Below, piece after piece: positions 44,673-54,070 of a stretch of 64,000 nucleotides of DNA. Position numbers and translations under genes: made by a program. Within the stretch, counting starts at the first letter, position 1, and every line of letters starts with the position of its first letter. The notes under the pieces are model-generated. The model saw only the letters and a list, made by a program, of their open reading frames with translations, did no database searches and had not been told where the DNA came from. The DNA is from Polaribacter sp. Hel_I_88 (lineage in GTDB: Bacteria; Bacteroidota; Bacteroidia; Flavobacteriales; Flavobacteriaceae): NCBI RefSeq assembly GCF_000687935.1, contig NZ_JHZZ01000001.1, positions 3,420,001-3,484,000 of the forward strand, read 5' to 3'.

Positions 44673-45572
44673 ATGTGGATGTATTTAGGATTATTATCGG
44701 CGCTTTTTTTAGGCTTACATAGTTTATGTAAAAAGCACGCAGTTCAAGGTAATGAAGTTTTACCAGTACTTTTAGGAACGTTATTAGCAGGTTTTGTTGT
44801 ATTTATTCCCTTTTTTATTGGCTCAATTTACAATCCTGAGTATTTTCAAGAAATTGGTTTTTATATTACTCCTATTGCTATAAAAACGCATGGTTTTATC
44901 TTTGTAAAATCTATGATTATGACAGGTTCTTGGGTTTTGGCGTATGCTGCTTTAAAACACTTACCAATAACAATTGTAACTCCAATTCGTTCTGCAGGTC
45001 CTTTTTTTACTTTTATTGGTGCAATATTAATATATGATGAAAATCCGAAGTTTTTACAATGGATTGGTTTTTTCTTAATTATATTTTCTGTTTTATTATA
45101 CTCTAAAATTGGTAAAAAAGAAGGTATTAATTTTAAAAAGAATAAATGGATTTTTGCCATTATTGGTGCTACATTTTTAGGAGCTTCTAGTGGTTTGTAT
45201 GATAAGTTTTTGATTCAGAATTTAACGTTGAATCCACAAACTTTACAATTTTGGTTTTGCTTCTATACAATTCTTATTTTGCTCATTATTTTATCGATTA
45301 CATGGTTTCCAAAGAAAGAAAAACGGGCAGCTTTTAAATTTCGTTGGACAATTATTGCAGTTGGAGTTTTGCTACAAACAGCAGATTATTTCTATTTTAA
45401 AGCCTTACAAGATCCTGATGCGTTGATTATGCTTTTATCAGCCATTAAAAGAAGTCAGATTTTAATTGCGGTTGTTATTGGTGGTTTGCTATTTAAGGAA
45501 CACAATAAACGTAAAAAATTGATTCCTTTGTTGGGAATTTTAATAGGAGTTTTTCTGATTTTGTATTCTTAA
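44673..45572 (+). CDS. EamA family (DMT superfamily) transporter
   Basis: 299 residues with ten predicted helices in two EamA repeats: the first ends near GAILIYDENPKFLQWIGF (about 122), the second near VVIGGLLFKEHNKRKKLIPL (about 270). Such proteins export or import metabolites; the substrate cannot be told. TATCTTCG 12 bp before the ATG may be part of its promoter. Stands alone. Confidence 0.92.
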   Translation: MWMYLGLLSALFLGLHSLCKKHAVQGNEVLPVLLGTLLAGFVVFIPFFIGSIYNPEYFQEIGFYITPIAIKTHGFIFVKSMIMTGSWVLAYAALKHLPITIVTPIRSAGPFFTFIGAILIYDENPKFLQWIGFFLIIFSVLLYSKIGKKEGINFKKNKWIFAIIGATFLGASSGLYDKFLIQNLTLNPQTLQFWFCFYTILILLIILSITWFPKKEKRAAFKFRWTIIAVGVLLQTADYFYFKALQDPDALIMLLSAIKRSQILIAVVIGGLLFKEHNKRKKLIPLLGILIGVFLILYS

Positions 45573-45769
45573 ATAAAATTAATTTTTACACTTAAGTTTC
45601 AATTTTTAGCCTTTTTGAAATTCTTCTTAGCTTTAAGAATACACTTTATATTTAAAAGACTAGCAATCATCAAATTCCTTATATAATTTCTTCTCATCTA
45701 TTACTTTATACGATTTAAGATAATTTAAGTAATAAAAATCAAATTAATAAAGTTCTGTTAAATAAAAAG

Positions 45770-45796
45770 AATGAACGTTCATTTTAATTATCTTTA
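45770..45796 (+). promoter_or_regulatory. TetR operator overlapping promoter
   Basis: AATGAACGTTCATT (45770-45783) is a perfect 14-bp palindrome placed just before TATCTTTA (45789-45796), one base off the -7 box. It ends 31 bp before the TetR-family start, as expected for autoregulation. Confidence 0.7.
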
Positions 45797-45813
45797 CATC
45801 AGATTTAAAAAAA

Positions 45814-46404
45814 ATGGCACAACTACAAAAGAGTATCGCAAAAAGAAACGCACTTATAGAAGCTACCATTAAGCTTGTAAATAATAGTGGATTTCATGCA
45901 ACCCCAATGAGTAAAATTGCAAAAATGGCGAATGTTTCACCTGCCACTATTTACTTATATTTTGAGAACAAACAAGATTTGGTGAACAAAACCTACATTC
46001 AAGTAAAAGAAGCTTATACAAAATATGCTTTTGAAACTTATTCCACAGAAATGTCGGTTGAAGAAGGTTTTGAAAATATTTGGAAAAGAATTGCCAATTT
46101 TAAATTAAAGGAAGTTAAAAACGCGTTGTTTTTAGCACAATGTGACAATTCTCCCATTATTGATGAAGCTAGCAGAGAAGAAGGAATTAAGCATTTACAA
46201 CCTTTGTTAACTCTTTGGGAAAGAGGTAAAAAAGAAGGAATTATAAAACCAATTTCAGATTATTTATTATACGCGTATGCTATCAATCCTTTATCATTTT
46301 TAATGATCAATCAAAAAAAGGGCGTTTTTCAATTAGATAACTCGCATATAAATGATGCCTATATCTGTGCTTGGAATAGTATAAGTATTCAACAAAAATC
46401 CTAG
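45814..46404 (+). CDS. TetR/AcrR family transcriptional regulator
   Basis: 196 residues. N-terminal HTH: ALIEATIKLVNNSGFHATPM then ANVSPATIYLYFENKQDLVN (recognition helix around residue 45). The C-terminal helical ligand domain is unassigned. The adjacent 14-bp palindrome suggests self-repression. The PfpI-type gene 93 bp downstream in the same direction is a likely target. Confidence 0.94.
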   Translation: MAQLQKSIAKRNALIEATIKLVNNSGFHATPMSKIAKMANVSPATIYLYFENKQDLVNKTYIQVKEAYTKYAFETYSTEMSVEEGFENIWKRIANFKLKEVKNALFLAQCDNSPIIDEASREEGIKHLQPLLTLWERGKKEGIIKPISDYLLYAYAINPLSFLMINQKKGVFQLDNSHINDAYICAWNSISIQQKS

Positions 46405-46497
46405 CTTAAAAAAGAAAAATAGAATTATTAGAAAAAGTAAGTAAACTAATTTTAAAATTAATTTAACAGTATAAATAGAAATCTTAAAATAAATAAC

Positions 46498-47175
46498 ATG
46501 AACATATTATTCGTATTAACATCACATGATCAATTAGGAGAAACTGGAAAGAAAACTGGTTTTTGGGTAGAAGAATTTGCAGCACCTTATTATACGTTGT
46601 TAGATAAAGGCGCAAAAATTACATTGGCAACTCCAAAAGGTGGAAAAGCACCAATTGATCCAAGTAGTGATACAGAAGATGCAAGCACAGAAGACACAAA
46701 ACGCTTTGATAATGATGCACATGCGCAAGATTTAATTAACAATACGCATAAACTTGCAGAAATGAATCCTACAGATTTTGATGCAGTTTTTTATCCAGGA
46801 GGTCATGGACCTTTATGGGATTTGGCAAACGATGCGCATTCTATTACTCTAATAGAAACTTTTAATAAATTAGGGAAACCAGTTTCTTTTGTTTGTCATG
46901 CTCCTGCAGCTTTAAAGTCAGTTAAAGGCACAAATGGAGAATCGATTGTAAAGGGTAAAAACGTTACTGGTTTTACAAATAGCGAAGAAAAAGCTGTTGG
47001 TTTGGTTGATGTTGTTCCGTTTTTGGTAGAAGATATGCTACAAGAAAATGGAGGGCAGTATTCTAAAAAAGAAGATTGGGCAGAACATGCTGTAAAAGAT
47101 GGAAATTTAATTACAGGTCAGAATCCAGCTTCTTCAAAATTAGTAGCAGAAATGTTATTTGAATCTTTACAATAA
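46498..47175 (+). CDS. DJ-1/PfpI-type class I glutamine amidotransferase-like protein
   Basis: 225 residues, cytosolic. FYPGGHGPLWDLAND near 98 and FVCHAPAAL near 131 (nucleophile Cys) with TGQNPASS near 205 are typical of the Hsp31/YDR533C branch, which includes glyoxalase III and chaperone-like enzymes. Full length, all key residues present. Probably detoxifies reactive carbonyls. Downstream of a TetR gene and ended by a clear terminator. Confidence 0.92.
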   Translation: MNILFVLTSHDQLGETGKKTGFWVEEFAAPYYTLLDKGAKITLATPKGGKAPIDPSSDTEDASTEDTKRFDNDAHAQDLINNTHKLAEMNPTDFDAVFYPGGHGPLWDLANDAHSITLIETFNKLGKPVSFVCHAPAALKSVKGTNGESIVKGKNVTGFTNSEEKAVGLVDVVPFLVEDMLQENGGQYSKKEDWAEHAVKDGNLITGQNPASSKLVAEMLFESLQ

Positions 47176-47201
47176 GCACATAATTAATTTAATTTAAAGA
47201 C

Positions 47202-47233
47202 AAAGCCTATAAGAATTTATGGGCTTTTCTTTT
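47202..47233 (+). terminator. Terminator after the PfpI-type gene
   Basis: AAAGCCTATAA / TTATGGGCTTT (47202-47212 and 47217-47227, one G-U pair, loop GAAT) followed by TCTTTTG. Good rho-independent form. Confidence 0.8.
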
Positions 47234-47254
47234 GCTAATTTTTTAATATTCCTG

Positions 47255-47268
47255 TTGATTATCATCAA
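47255..47268 (+). promoter_or_regulatory. FNR-type box upstream of the Crp/Fnr gene
   Basis: TTGATTATCATCAA equals the E. coli FNR consensus TTGAT-N4-ATCAA with no mismatch; one more pair (G/C) extends it to 16 bp. The likely -7 box TATCTTAG is at 47288-47295, putting the site near -40, an activator or autoregulator position. Confidence 0.6.
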
Positions 47269-47319
47269 CAAAAATTAAACAAAACCTTATCTTAGCAGTA
47301 CAAAAAAAGATTTTTAAAC

Positions 47320-47889
47320 TTGGAACAAATAAAAGCGTATTTAGATAAAATTGCCACAATTTCTCAGGAAGATTGGAACTTTTTTACCTCTAAATTACAA
47401 AGAGATATAATTCCTAAAAAAACAATTTTCTTAAAAATAAATGAAATAGAAAACCGTATTTCGTTTATAGAATCTGGTGTTGTGCGTTTGTTTATTCCGA
47501 AAGAAAATCCTGAAAAAGAAATTACATTTGGGTTTAGTTTTCAAAACCAATTTATAAGTGCTTATGATTCTTTTTTAAGACAAAAACCTTCTTTGTATCA
47601 ATTACAAACCTTAACAGAAACCTCTCTTTTAAGTATTACATATGCAGATTTGCAAGAGGTGTATCAAAAAACTCAAATCGGGAATTTAATTGGAAGATTA
47701 ACAGCAGAACGCCTTTTTTTAATCAAATCTAAAAGAGAGCAAAATTTGTTAAATCTATCAGCAGAAGAACGCTACATGAACTTATTTAAAGAAAGACCCG
47801 AACTTATAAAAGTAATTCCTTTAAAATATATCAGTTCTTATATTGGTGTAACTGCACAAGCTCTAAGTAGAATCCGCAAACGTGTTTAA
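47320..47889 (+). CDS. Crp/Fnr family regulator without cysteines
   Basis: 189 residues from a TTG start; no ATG lies nearby. Cyclic-nucleotide-binding-type beta barrel (IENRISFIESGVVRLFIP near 45) and C-terminal HTH (LKYISSYIGVTAQALSRIRK). It has no Cys, so an oxygen-sensing FeS cluster of the FNR kind is excluded, and the sensor site lacks the usual cAMP Arg-Ser pair. A perfect TTGAT-N4-ATCAA site lies 52 bp upstream. The desaturase gene follows on the same strand. Confidence 0.9.
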   Translation: MEQIKAYLDKIATISQEDWNFFTSKLQRDIIPKKTIFLKINEIENRISFIESGVVRLFIPKENPEKEITFGFSFQNQFISAYDSFLRQKPSLYQLQTLTETSLLSITYADLQEVYQKTQIGNLIGRLTAERLFLIKSKREQNLLNLSAEERYMNLFKERPELIKVIPLKYISSYIGVTAQALSRIRKRV

Positions 47890-47903
47890 TTGATTTAGGT
47901 TCA

Positions 47904-47934
47904 TTGTTTACTCCTATTTATCAATTTATCTTTG
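47904..47934 (+). promoter_or_regulatory. Promoter of the desaturase gene
   Basis: TTG at 47904-47906 and TATCTTTG at 47927-47934, an exact TAnnTTTG -7 box, 13 bp before the ATG. Spacing is close to the Bacteroidota norm. Confidence 0.6.
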
Positions 47935-47946
47935 CACAAAAAATAA

Positions 47947-48687
47947 ATGACAATAATTATTTTTGTATTGATTCTTTGGTATGGAGGCTTATTTTTCCAA
48001 TCCTTCTTTTTACATAGATATGCTGCACATCAAGTGTTTACAATGTCTAAATTTACAGAACGCATCACTTTTATTTTAACGTGGATTTTTCAAGGCTCTA
48101 GCTATTTAAGTGCTTATGGTTATGGTATTATGCACAGAATGCATCATGCGTATACAGACACAGAAAAAGATCCTCATTCACCTTCTTTTGATGATAATTT
48201 ATTTGCAATGATGTGGAAAACAAAAACCATTTATCAAGATATAAACGATCAAAAAATTGAGGTAGATCAAAAATTCACCAAAAATGTTCCTCAATGGAAA
48301 TCTTTTGATGCTTTTGCTAGTTCTCGTTTTTCAAGATTGCTTTGGATTGCTTTTTATGTGCTATTTTTCGCATATTTTACCACAGCTTTATGGCAATGGA
48401 TTTTATTACCAGTTGCACTTTTAATGGCACCAATTCATGGCGTTATTATCAATTGGTTTGGACATATTTATGGGTATGTAAACTTCAAAATGAAAAACAC
48501 GAGTAAAAACCTTTTTCATTTCGATTTTTTAATGATGGGCGAAGGCTATCATAACAATCATCATAAACACGCAACAAGTGCAAATTTTGGTGTAAAATGG
48601 CACGAAATTGATGTTACGTATTTGATTATAAGAGTTTTAGACTTCTTTAAAATTATTAAATTGAAAGCAATTCCTGTAAAAAGATAA
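47947..48687 (+). CDS. Acyl-CoA/acyl-lipid delta-9-type fatty acid desaturase
   Basis: 246 residues, four membrane helices. Three His boxes: HRYAAH near 24, HRMHHAY near 63, and HNNHH near 200 (EGYHNNHHKHAT). These bind the di-iron centre that inserts a cis double bond into acyl chains, lowering membrane melting point, useful in cold seawater. Length is short but normal for bacterial members. It has its own promoter. Confidence 0.94.
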   Translation: MTIIIFVLILWYGGLFFQSFFLHRYAAHQVFTMSKFTERITFILTWIFQGSSYLSAYGYGIMHRMHHAYTDTEKDPHSPSFDDNLFAMMWKTKTIYQDINDQKIEVDQKFTKNVPQWKSFDAFASSRFSRLLWIAFYVLFFAYFTTALWQWILLPVALLMAPIHGVIINWFGHIYGYVNFKMKNTSKNLFHFDFLMMGEGYHNNHHKHATSANFGVKWHEIDVTYLIIRVLDFFKIIKLKAIPVKR

Positions 48688-48735
48688 TACAATTTAGCTT
48701 TAATTATTTGAAATTAAAATTATTATGAAATAAAA

Positions 48736-48828
48736 GCCACGAATTCACGAATTATAATTTTTTTTTAAAAAATTTTTATTTTATTAGTGTGAAAATTCAA
48801 AGGATTTTAAAATTCGTGCATTCGTGGC
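48736..48828. repeat. Element with 18-bp inverted ends (GCCACGAATTCACGAATT)
   Basis: GCCACGAATTCACGAATT (48736-48753) and AATTCGTGCATTCGTGGC (48811-48828) are complementary at 17 of 18 positions, around 57 nt of A/T. Each arm itself holds a repeated ACGAATT. I recall similar sequences dispersed in Bacteroidota genomes. It lies after the desaturase. Confidence 0.7.
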
Positions 48829-48917
48829 AAAAATTAATATGTAATAAATACTGAAATTGTATAAAATATATGCAAATTACTTAAATTCAAGTTCAATTTA
48901 TTTTATCAACGACTAAT

Positions 48918-48955
48918 AAAAACCACTATAATCTCTAAGAATATAGTGGTTTTTT
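48918..48955. terminator. Bidirectional terminator before the zinc peptidase stop
   Basis: AAAAACCACTATA / TATAGTGGTTTTT hairpin with T runs on both strands, 21 bp beyond the stop of the minus-strand gene. Confidence 0.75.
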
Positions 48956-48975
48956 GTTTTTTGAGACAAAAAAAA

Positions 48976-50025
48976 TTAGCTTCTTTTTGTCAATAACAGT
49001 TTATGTATAAAGCGTAATTTTTCGATAATTGCTGGCGAAATTACAAAAGGATAAATATCAGGAATTCCCATGGCTCTGTTCATACTATTTACCGCGAACG
49101 ATAATGGAACACAGGTTTCTATAATTTTGTCGAAATTTTCGATGGTATAAGGATCAAAAGAAATACTTGTTTTAAAATCATCATTATCTTCAATAGAATT
49201 TACACTTAATTTAAAGAAATAACCAGTTTCAACCATATCCATAATATGCAAATAATGTGCCCAAGTTTCTGCCCAATCTTCCCAAGGATGAGAAGTTGCA
49301 TACTCACTTATAAACTCTTTTTGCCAATCTTTTGGGGTGTCAGTTTTGTAATAGGTTTGTAAAGCTTTCGCATAATCTTGCGATTCGTTGCCAAAAATAG
49401 TTCTGTATTCTGCTAAAGTATCAGGATTATCTCTTATCAATCGATCCCAAAAATAATGCCCAACTTCGTGCCTTAAATGTCCAACCAACGTTCTGTAGGG
49501 TTCTTTTAATTGTTTTCGAGCTTTTTCTCTTAAAACCGAATTTCCTTCACGAATTAAAATCGTAATTACACCATTGGCATGACCTGTCATTAATTTTGGG
49601 TTACTTTTGTTGGATACAAAATCGAAACACAAACCAATATCATCATGATCCATTTTATTTGGTAAAGGCAAACCTATTTTTTGCAATTGATAAATTAAAC
49701 GATGTTTTGCGATTTCCATGTGCGTCCAATTTTCAAAATTATCAGCATCAGCAAGTTTAGGAATCGTTCTATTTAATTGGCAAGCAGAACAAAACTCTTC
49801 AGGAGAATCTTTTTCTAAAACCCAGTTACAAACATTGTATTCTTTATTTTTACAAAACTTATATGCTATACCTTCTCTATCAGAAATAAGGGTGTCATTT
49901 TCAAAATTGAACGTAAGCATTTTACGATCTTCAGCTCTATACCCTGTTAAATGTCCACAATTATCACACTCAACATTTTCAAAATAAATGGAGGTTTTAC
50001 AATTACCACACTGAAAAATTTTCAT
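48976..50025 (-). CDS. Zinc-ribbon metallopeptidase (DUF2248-like)
   Basis: 349 residues. An N-terminal zinc ribbon (CGNCKTSIYFENVECDNC, residues 6-23) and a second CxxC at FCSACQLN near 79 precede a metallopeptidase core with LRHEVGHYFWD near 184 (HExxH) and a later Glu in EDWAETWAHYLH near 250. This fits the putative zinc-binding peptidase family; it is cytosolic with no signal. Substrate unknown. Single gene with terminator just downstream. Confidence 0.9.
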   Translation of the reverse strand: MKIFQCGNCKTSIYFENVECDNCGHLTGYRAEDRKMLTFNFENDTLISDREGIAYKFCKNKEYNVCNWVLEKDSPEEFCSACQLNRTIPKLADADNFENWTHMEIAKHRLIYQLQKIGLPLPNKMDHDDIGLCFDFVSNKSNPKLMTGHANGVITILIREGNSVLREKARKQLKEPYRTLVGHLRHEVGHYFWDRLIRDNPDTLAEYRTIFGNESQDYAKALQTYYKTDTPKDWQKEFISEYATSHPWEDWAETWAHYLHIMDMVETGYFFKLSVNSIEDNDDFKTSISFDPYTIENFDKIIETCVPLSFAVNSMNRAMGIPDIYPFVISPAIIEKLRFIHKLLLTKRS

Positions 50026-50189
50026 AAGTATTATACGAATTAATAATCGGTAAAATTAGTCTAATTTAAACGACAAAATTATCATACTAGAGAATATTTA
50101 GGATAAGTTTTATGGAGAGATTCTTTTAAGTAATTATATATTTTGTAACTTGTTATGGTATTAAATAATCATTTAAAAAAAAGCATTTT

Positions 50190-50540
50190 TTGGATTTACT
50201 TACTGTATTAACCTGGTTTTCTAGTTTGGCCTTTGTAATTTTTGGAGTAAACTGTTTCTATTCTAAATTTATTATTCTAGAATTTGAAAGATATGGTTTG
50301 CCAACATTTAGAAAATTAACAGGAGTTTTGCAGATTATAGGAGCTATTGGTTCTATAATTGGTCTTTATTTTTATCCTATTTTACTATTATTAGCATCAT
50401 TAGGATTGTTTATTTTAATGACTGCAGGATTTGTAGTAAGGATAAAAATTAAAGACAATTTTTTTAAATCTTCACCATCATTTACATTTGCTGCGATTAA
50501 TTTATTTATCGCTATTAAAACCTTTTACAAATTTTTCTAA
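50190..50540 (+). CDS. DoxX-like small membrane protein
   Basis: 116 residues from a TTG start, four helices. FERYGLPTFRKLTGVLQIIG near 32 is the DoxX-like signature. DoxX proteins are proposed quinone- or thiosulfate-related membrane subunits; the role of such short forms is unknown. It converges on a paralogue with stops overlapping by two bases. Confidence 0.85.
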   Translation: MDLLTVLTWFSSLAFVIFGVNCFYSKFIILEFERYGLPTFRKLTGVLQIIGAIGSIIGLYFYPILLLLASLGLFILMTAGFVVRIKIKDNFFKSSPSFTFAAINLFIAIKTFYKFF

Positions 50541-50917
50541 TAATAAGAAAAGTAAGCTATAATTAGGTTCATCATCATAAACAGAAAAGCAGGAAACGAT
50601 TTAAACAAAGGATCTTTAACTTTAATGTGCATTATAATTGAACCCAATAAAAGTGCTGCCAGACCTAAACTTGCTGTTAAAGTTAAATATTCAATTGTAA
50701 TAGAAGCTAACAATAATATCGCTAAACTTACTTTAAGAAATCCTATAAAATAACAGAATACTTTCGATAAACCATAATAGTTGAATTCCTCAATAATTGT
50801 TCGTGTATTTCCACCTCTCCATCTGGTGGTTTTTTTAGGTTGAATTAACCAAACATTTAAAATGCTTACAGAAACAATAATTTTTAATGCAATAAGTATA
50901 TAATCTATTGTGCTCAT
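50537..50917 (-). CDS. DoxX-like small membrane protein
   Basis: 126 residues, four helices. FNYYGLSKVFCYFIGFLKVS near 45 matches the FERYGL block of the convergent gene. The insertion TTRWRGGNTRTIIEEF near 30 is typical of the longer DoxX-like form in flavobacteria. The two genes are distant paralogues tail to tail, and their end regions (KVKDPLFKSFPAF, KIKDNFFKSSPSF) are clearly related. Confidence 0.85.
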   Translation of the reverse strand: MSTIDYILIALKIIVSVSILNVWLIQPKKTTRWRGGNTRTIIEEFNYYGLSKVFCYFIGFLKVSLAILLLASITIEYLTLTASLGLAALLLGSIIMHIKVKDPLFKSFPAFLFMMMNLIIAYFSYY

Positions 50918-51023
50918 ATTTTTATTTTATGCTTAATTACTAAAATATAAAAAATAATTCAATTTTAATTACAATACGTATGCATTTATCCTATTTAAAT
51001 CAATTTTAGACTAATATATACGT

Positions 51024-52559
51024 TTACCAATCTATTGGAAAATAATCTTTCAAGAATTTTCCTGACCAATGTTTCCCTGTATTAATACCATCAATTAAAG
51101 GATCCATAACTCTTGCAGCGCCATCAACAATATCTAAAGGAGGTTGAAAATCGTGTACTTCTACTTTCTTTTTTGATAGTTCAGCAGGATCTTCATCTGT
51201 AACCCAACCAGTATCCACAGCATTCATATAAATTCCTTTTTTAGCAAAGGTTGCAGATGATGTGTGTGTTAACATATTCAACGCTGCTTTTGCCATATTT
51301 GTATGTGGATGCCTATCTTCTTTTTTAAAGCGATGAAACTTTCCTTCCATGGCAGAAACGTTAATAATGTGTTTTTTACCAGTGTTTTCTTTCATCATTA
51401 TGTTTGATAATCGATTGCACAACACAAAAGGAGCAACTGCATTTACTAGCTGAACTTCCACCATTTCTGTAGTTTCAATTTCACCTAATTTTAAACGCCA
51501 GCTGTTTGTTTTACGTAAATCTACCTGCTGTAAATCTGCATCTAATTTTCCTTCAGGAAAAACTTCTGCAGTTTGCAAAGAATTATCAAAACTATAAGGA
51601 ATTTGAGATAGTTCAGCCGAATTTCTCAAGCCAATTCCTGGTTCTGGTCCATGCCAAGTAACAGGTAGTACATTATTTTTCTTTGTTTTGTTTGATGAAA
51701 CACTCAAATCTGAAATCTCCTGCAAACACTCTTCATGATTTTCTAATAATCTTTGTGCTAGTTTTGGCAATTCAGTAATTGGTTTCTTTTCATTATCCAT
51801 TAAATGATGATAAAAACCTGAAGGTCTTCTTACAGTTTGTGCAGCATTGTTGATGAGAATATCTAACCTATCATATTTTTGCTCAATATAATTACAGAAA
51901 ATTTCAACACTTGGTATATGTCTTAAATCCAAGCCATGAATATGCAAACGATGACTCCAATCTTTGTAATCTTCTTCTTTAGCAAAACGAATGGCAGAAT
52001 CTGCTGGAAAACGTGTGGTTGCAATAACTGTGGCTCCTGAACGTAAAGCCATTAAGGTAATATGATAGCCAATTTTTAAACGAGAACCAGTTATCACAGC
52101 AACTTGCCCTTTTAAGTCCGTTGTTTGAAAACGTTTTGCGTAGTTTAAATCTCCACATTCTGTACACATGGTATCATAAAAATGATGCAATTTTGCGTAC
52201 ACAGTTTTACAAACGTAGCAGTTTCTTGGCGATTCTAATTCTGGAGTATCTTCAGGAATTGCAGTTGGCGCTAGTAATTTAGGTGCCACAAATAAGGCTG
52301 CTTCTCTTGCAGAACGAATTCCTGTAGATTTTCGGGCATGTTTATCGCTTTCAATTTGCTTACGTTTTGCTGCCTTTTTAGCATCTTTTCTTCTTCGTTG
52401 AAATTCATCACGATTTGGTCTAGACAATTCGCCTGCCACTTTTAATAAAGCAACTCTTTGTGCTTCTGGCAATTCAAAAAGCTGATTGGTATCATCCAAC
52501 AAACTTTGTATTGTTTCAATACAATTGGTAATTGCTGGATTGTTTTTTTTATCACTCAT
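51024..52559 (-). CDS. Atypical SDR with N-terminal zinc-ribbon-like extension
   Basis: 511 residues from ATG at 52559. A helical basic N-terminal part (residues 20-100), then CYVCKTV...CTEC near 118-140 as a likely zinc-binding site, then an SDR domain: [12 protein letters not shown] near 156, LINNAAQT near 240, and NVSAMEGKF near 405. The usual YxxxK is TNMAK near 424, so the catalytic Tyr is Thr. SDRs are about 250 residues; this is twice that, with a long insert (260-385). It may be a non-catalytic or altered NAD(P)-binding protein. Confidence 0.87.
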   Translation of the reverse strand: MSDKKNNPAITNCIETIQSLLDDTNQLFELPEAQRVALLKVAGELSRPNRDEFQRRRKDAKKAAKRKQIESDKHARKSTGIRSAREAALFVAPKLLAPTAIPEDTPELESPRNCYVCKTVYAKLHHFYDTMCTECGDLNYAKRFQTTDLKGQVAVITGSRLKIGYHITLMALRSGATVIATTRFPADSAIRFAKEEDYKDWSHRLHIHGLDLRHIPSVEIFCNYIEQKYDRLDILINNAAQTVRRPSGFYHHLMDNEKKPITELPKLAQRLLENHEECLQEISDLSVSSNKTKKNNVLPVTWHGPEPGIGLRNSAELSQIPYSFDNSLQTAEVFPEGKLDADLQQVDLRKTNSWRLKLGEIETTEMVEVQLVNAVAPFVLCNRLSNIMMKENTGKKHIINVSAMEGKFHRFKKEDRHPHTNMAKAALNMLTHTSSATFAKKGIYMNAVDTGWVTDEDPAELSKKKVEVHDFQPPLDIVDGAARVMDPLIDGINTGKHWSGKFLKDYFPIDW

Positions 52560-52630
52560 AATAATGGTAAAACGAATTTTACTGATGATTCTATACAAGT
52601 TCTCGATACAATTATGCAAAAAAGCATAAT

Positions 52631-52725
52631 CACTCGAACTGACAATGTGAATATTTCTTTTAAACTATTACTTTATGTCACTTCGAGTGAAATCCTTTTT
52701 TCAAGAATTTTGTATCGAGAAGTTT
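52631..52725. repeat. Inverted repeat element between SDR and helicase genes
   Basis: CACTCGAACTGACA (52631-52644) is complementary at 13 of 14 positions to TGTCACTTCGAGTG (52676-52689). A second sequence TATCGAGAAGTTTTT follows at 52712. Such CTTCGAG/ATCGAGAAG elements are frequent in flavobacteria, from memory. Confidence 0.6.
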
Positions 52726-52729
52726 TTAA

Positions 52730-54070
52730 TTATTTTCTCTTCTTCTTTTTAACAACTGCTACTTTAGCTATTTTTGAATTTGCATTGGCTACATAATCTG
52801 CTAATACTTTTTCTATCAATTCTTCTTTTGTTAAATGATGAAAAACAGTTCGTACTTTTCGTTTAAAATCTTCAGAAACTGTTTTATTTGGTTTTGTTTT
52901 AAAAATCTTTTTTGCCCACAATAAACCATTGTTTTCTTCAATACTTTCTGCATCTGCTTTTTTGTACGCATTAAAAGTGATGCCCAATTCTTTTTCAAAA
53001 TCAGCAATATCAACAGCTTCTTCTTGTTGAATAATGGTTAAAGAAAAACCCTTTGCTCCTGCTCTAGCTGTTCGTCCACTTCTATGTACATACGCATCAT
53101 ACGTATCTGGCAAATGATAATTTACAACATATTCAATTTCTTTTACATCAATTCCTCTTGCAGCTAAATCTGTTGCCACTAAAATATCAATATGTCCTTC
53201 TCTGAATTGCCCCATAATTCTGTCACGAATTCCTTGGGTTAAACTTCCATGAATTGCGCCAGATGAAAATTTATTAATCGCTAAATTCTTTGCTAATTTA
53301 TTAACTGCCGCTTTTGTTTTACAGAATATAATGCCTCTTTTTCCTTCTTTGGTATTTAAAAAATGTAATAACACCTCTAATTTTTCAATCGGTTCTACTA
53401 TTACATATTGATGTTCAATTCCTTGATGACCAATAGTTTTCATATCAGCTTCAATCTGAACAACTTCTTTAGCCATATAATTATTCACCAATTGCCTGAT
53501 AGCTCCAGACATGGTTGCTGTGAATAATAAAGTTCTCCTTTTTTTCGGAATTTCTGTAATGATAGCATCCAATCCTTCTTTTAAAGCACTCACCATTTCA
53601 TCAGCTTCATCTAAAATAAAATAGGAAATATTTTTTATATTGATAGCTTCTCTGCTAACTAAATCCGCCAATCTTCCTGGAGTTGCTACTACAATATGTG
53701 TGGTTTCTTTTAAACGCTCAATTTGAGGTTTTATAGGAATACCACCACAAACAACTGCGATTGAAATTTCTGGAGAATGTTTTGCAAAAGATGCTAAATT
53801 TGTATGAATTTGTTGCCCCAATTCTCTTGTTGGCGCTAAAATTACTGCTTGTATGTTGGTGTTTTTTGTATCAATCAATTGCAATAAAGGCAAACCAAAA
53901 GCAGCGGTTTTACCAGTTCCTGTTTTTGCTAAGGCAACAACATCTGCTGTTTTATCAAGAATAACAGGAATTACTTTTTTTTGAATATCTGTAGGTTCAG
54001 TAATATTTAAATCAACTAAACTTTGTTGTATTTTTTGATTAATTCCTAAGTCAGAAAACTTTTTAGACAT
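52730..54070 (-). CDS. DEAD-box RNA helicase
   Basis: 446 residues. Q motif (FSDLGINQKIQQSL near 5), Walker A AKTGTGKTA near 49, PTRELG near 80, DEAD in LDEADEM near 153, LLFTATMS near 183 (TAT in place of SAT), and HRSGRTARAG near 330. A short basic tail ends in KKKKRK, which should hold RNA. RhlE/DbpA-like group; probable ribosome assembly or cold-response role. Separate gene. Confidence 0.95.
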   Translation of the reverse strand: MSKKFSDLGINQKIQQSLVDLNITEPTDIQKKVIPVILDKTADVVALAKTGTGKTAAFGLPLLQLIDTKNTNIQAVILAPTRELGQQIHTNLASFAKHSPEISIAVVCGGIPIKPQIERLKETTHIVVATPGRLADLVSREAINIKNISYFILDEADEMVSALKEGLDAIITEIPKKRRTLLFTATMSGAIRQLVNNYMAKEVVQIEADMKTIGHQGIEHQYVIVEPIEKLEVLLHFLNTKEGKRGIIFCKTKAAVNKLAKNLAINKFSSGAIHGSLTQGIRDRIMGQFREGHIDILVATDLAARGIDVKEIEYVVNYHLPDTYDAYVHRSGRTARAGAKGFSLTIIQQEEAVDIADFEKELGITFNAYKKADAESIEENNGLLWAKKIFKTKPNKTVSEDFKRKVRTVFHHLTKEELIEKVLADYVANANSKIAKVAVVKKKKRK

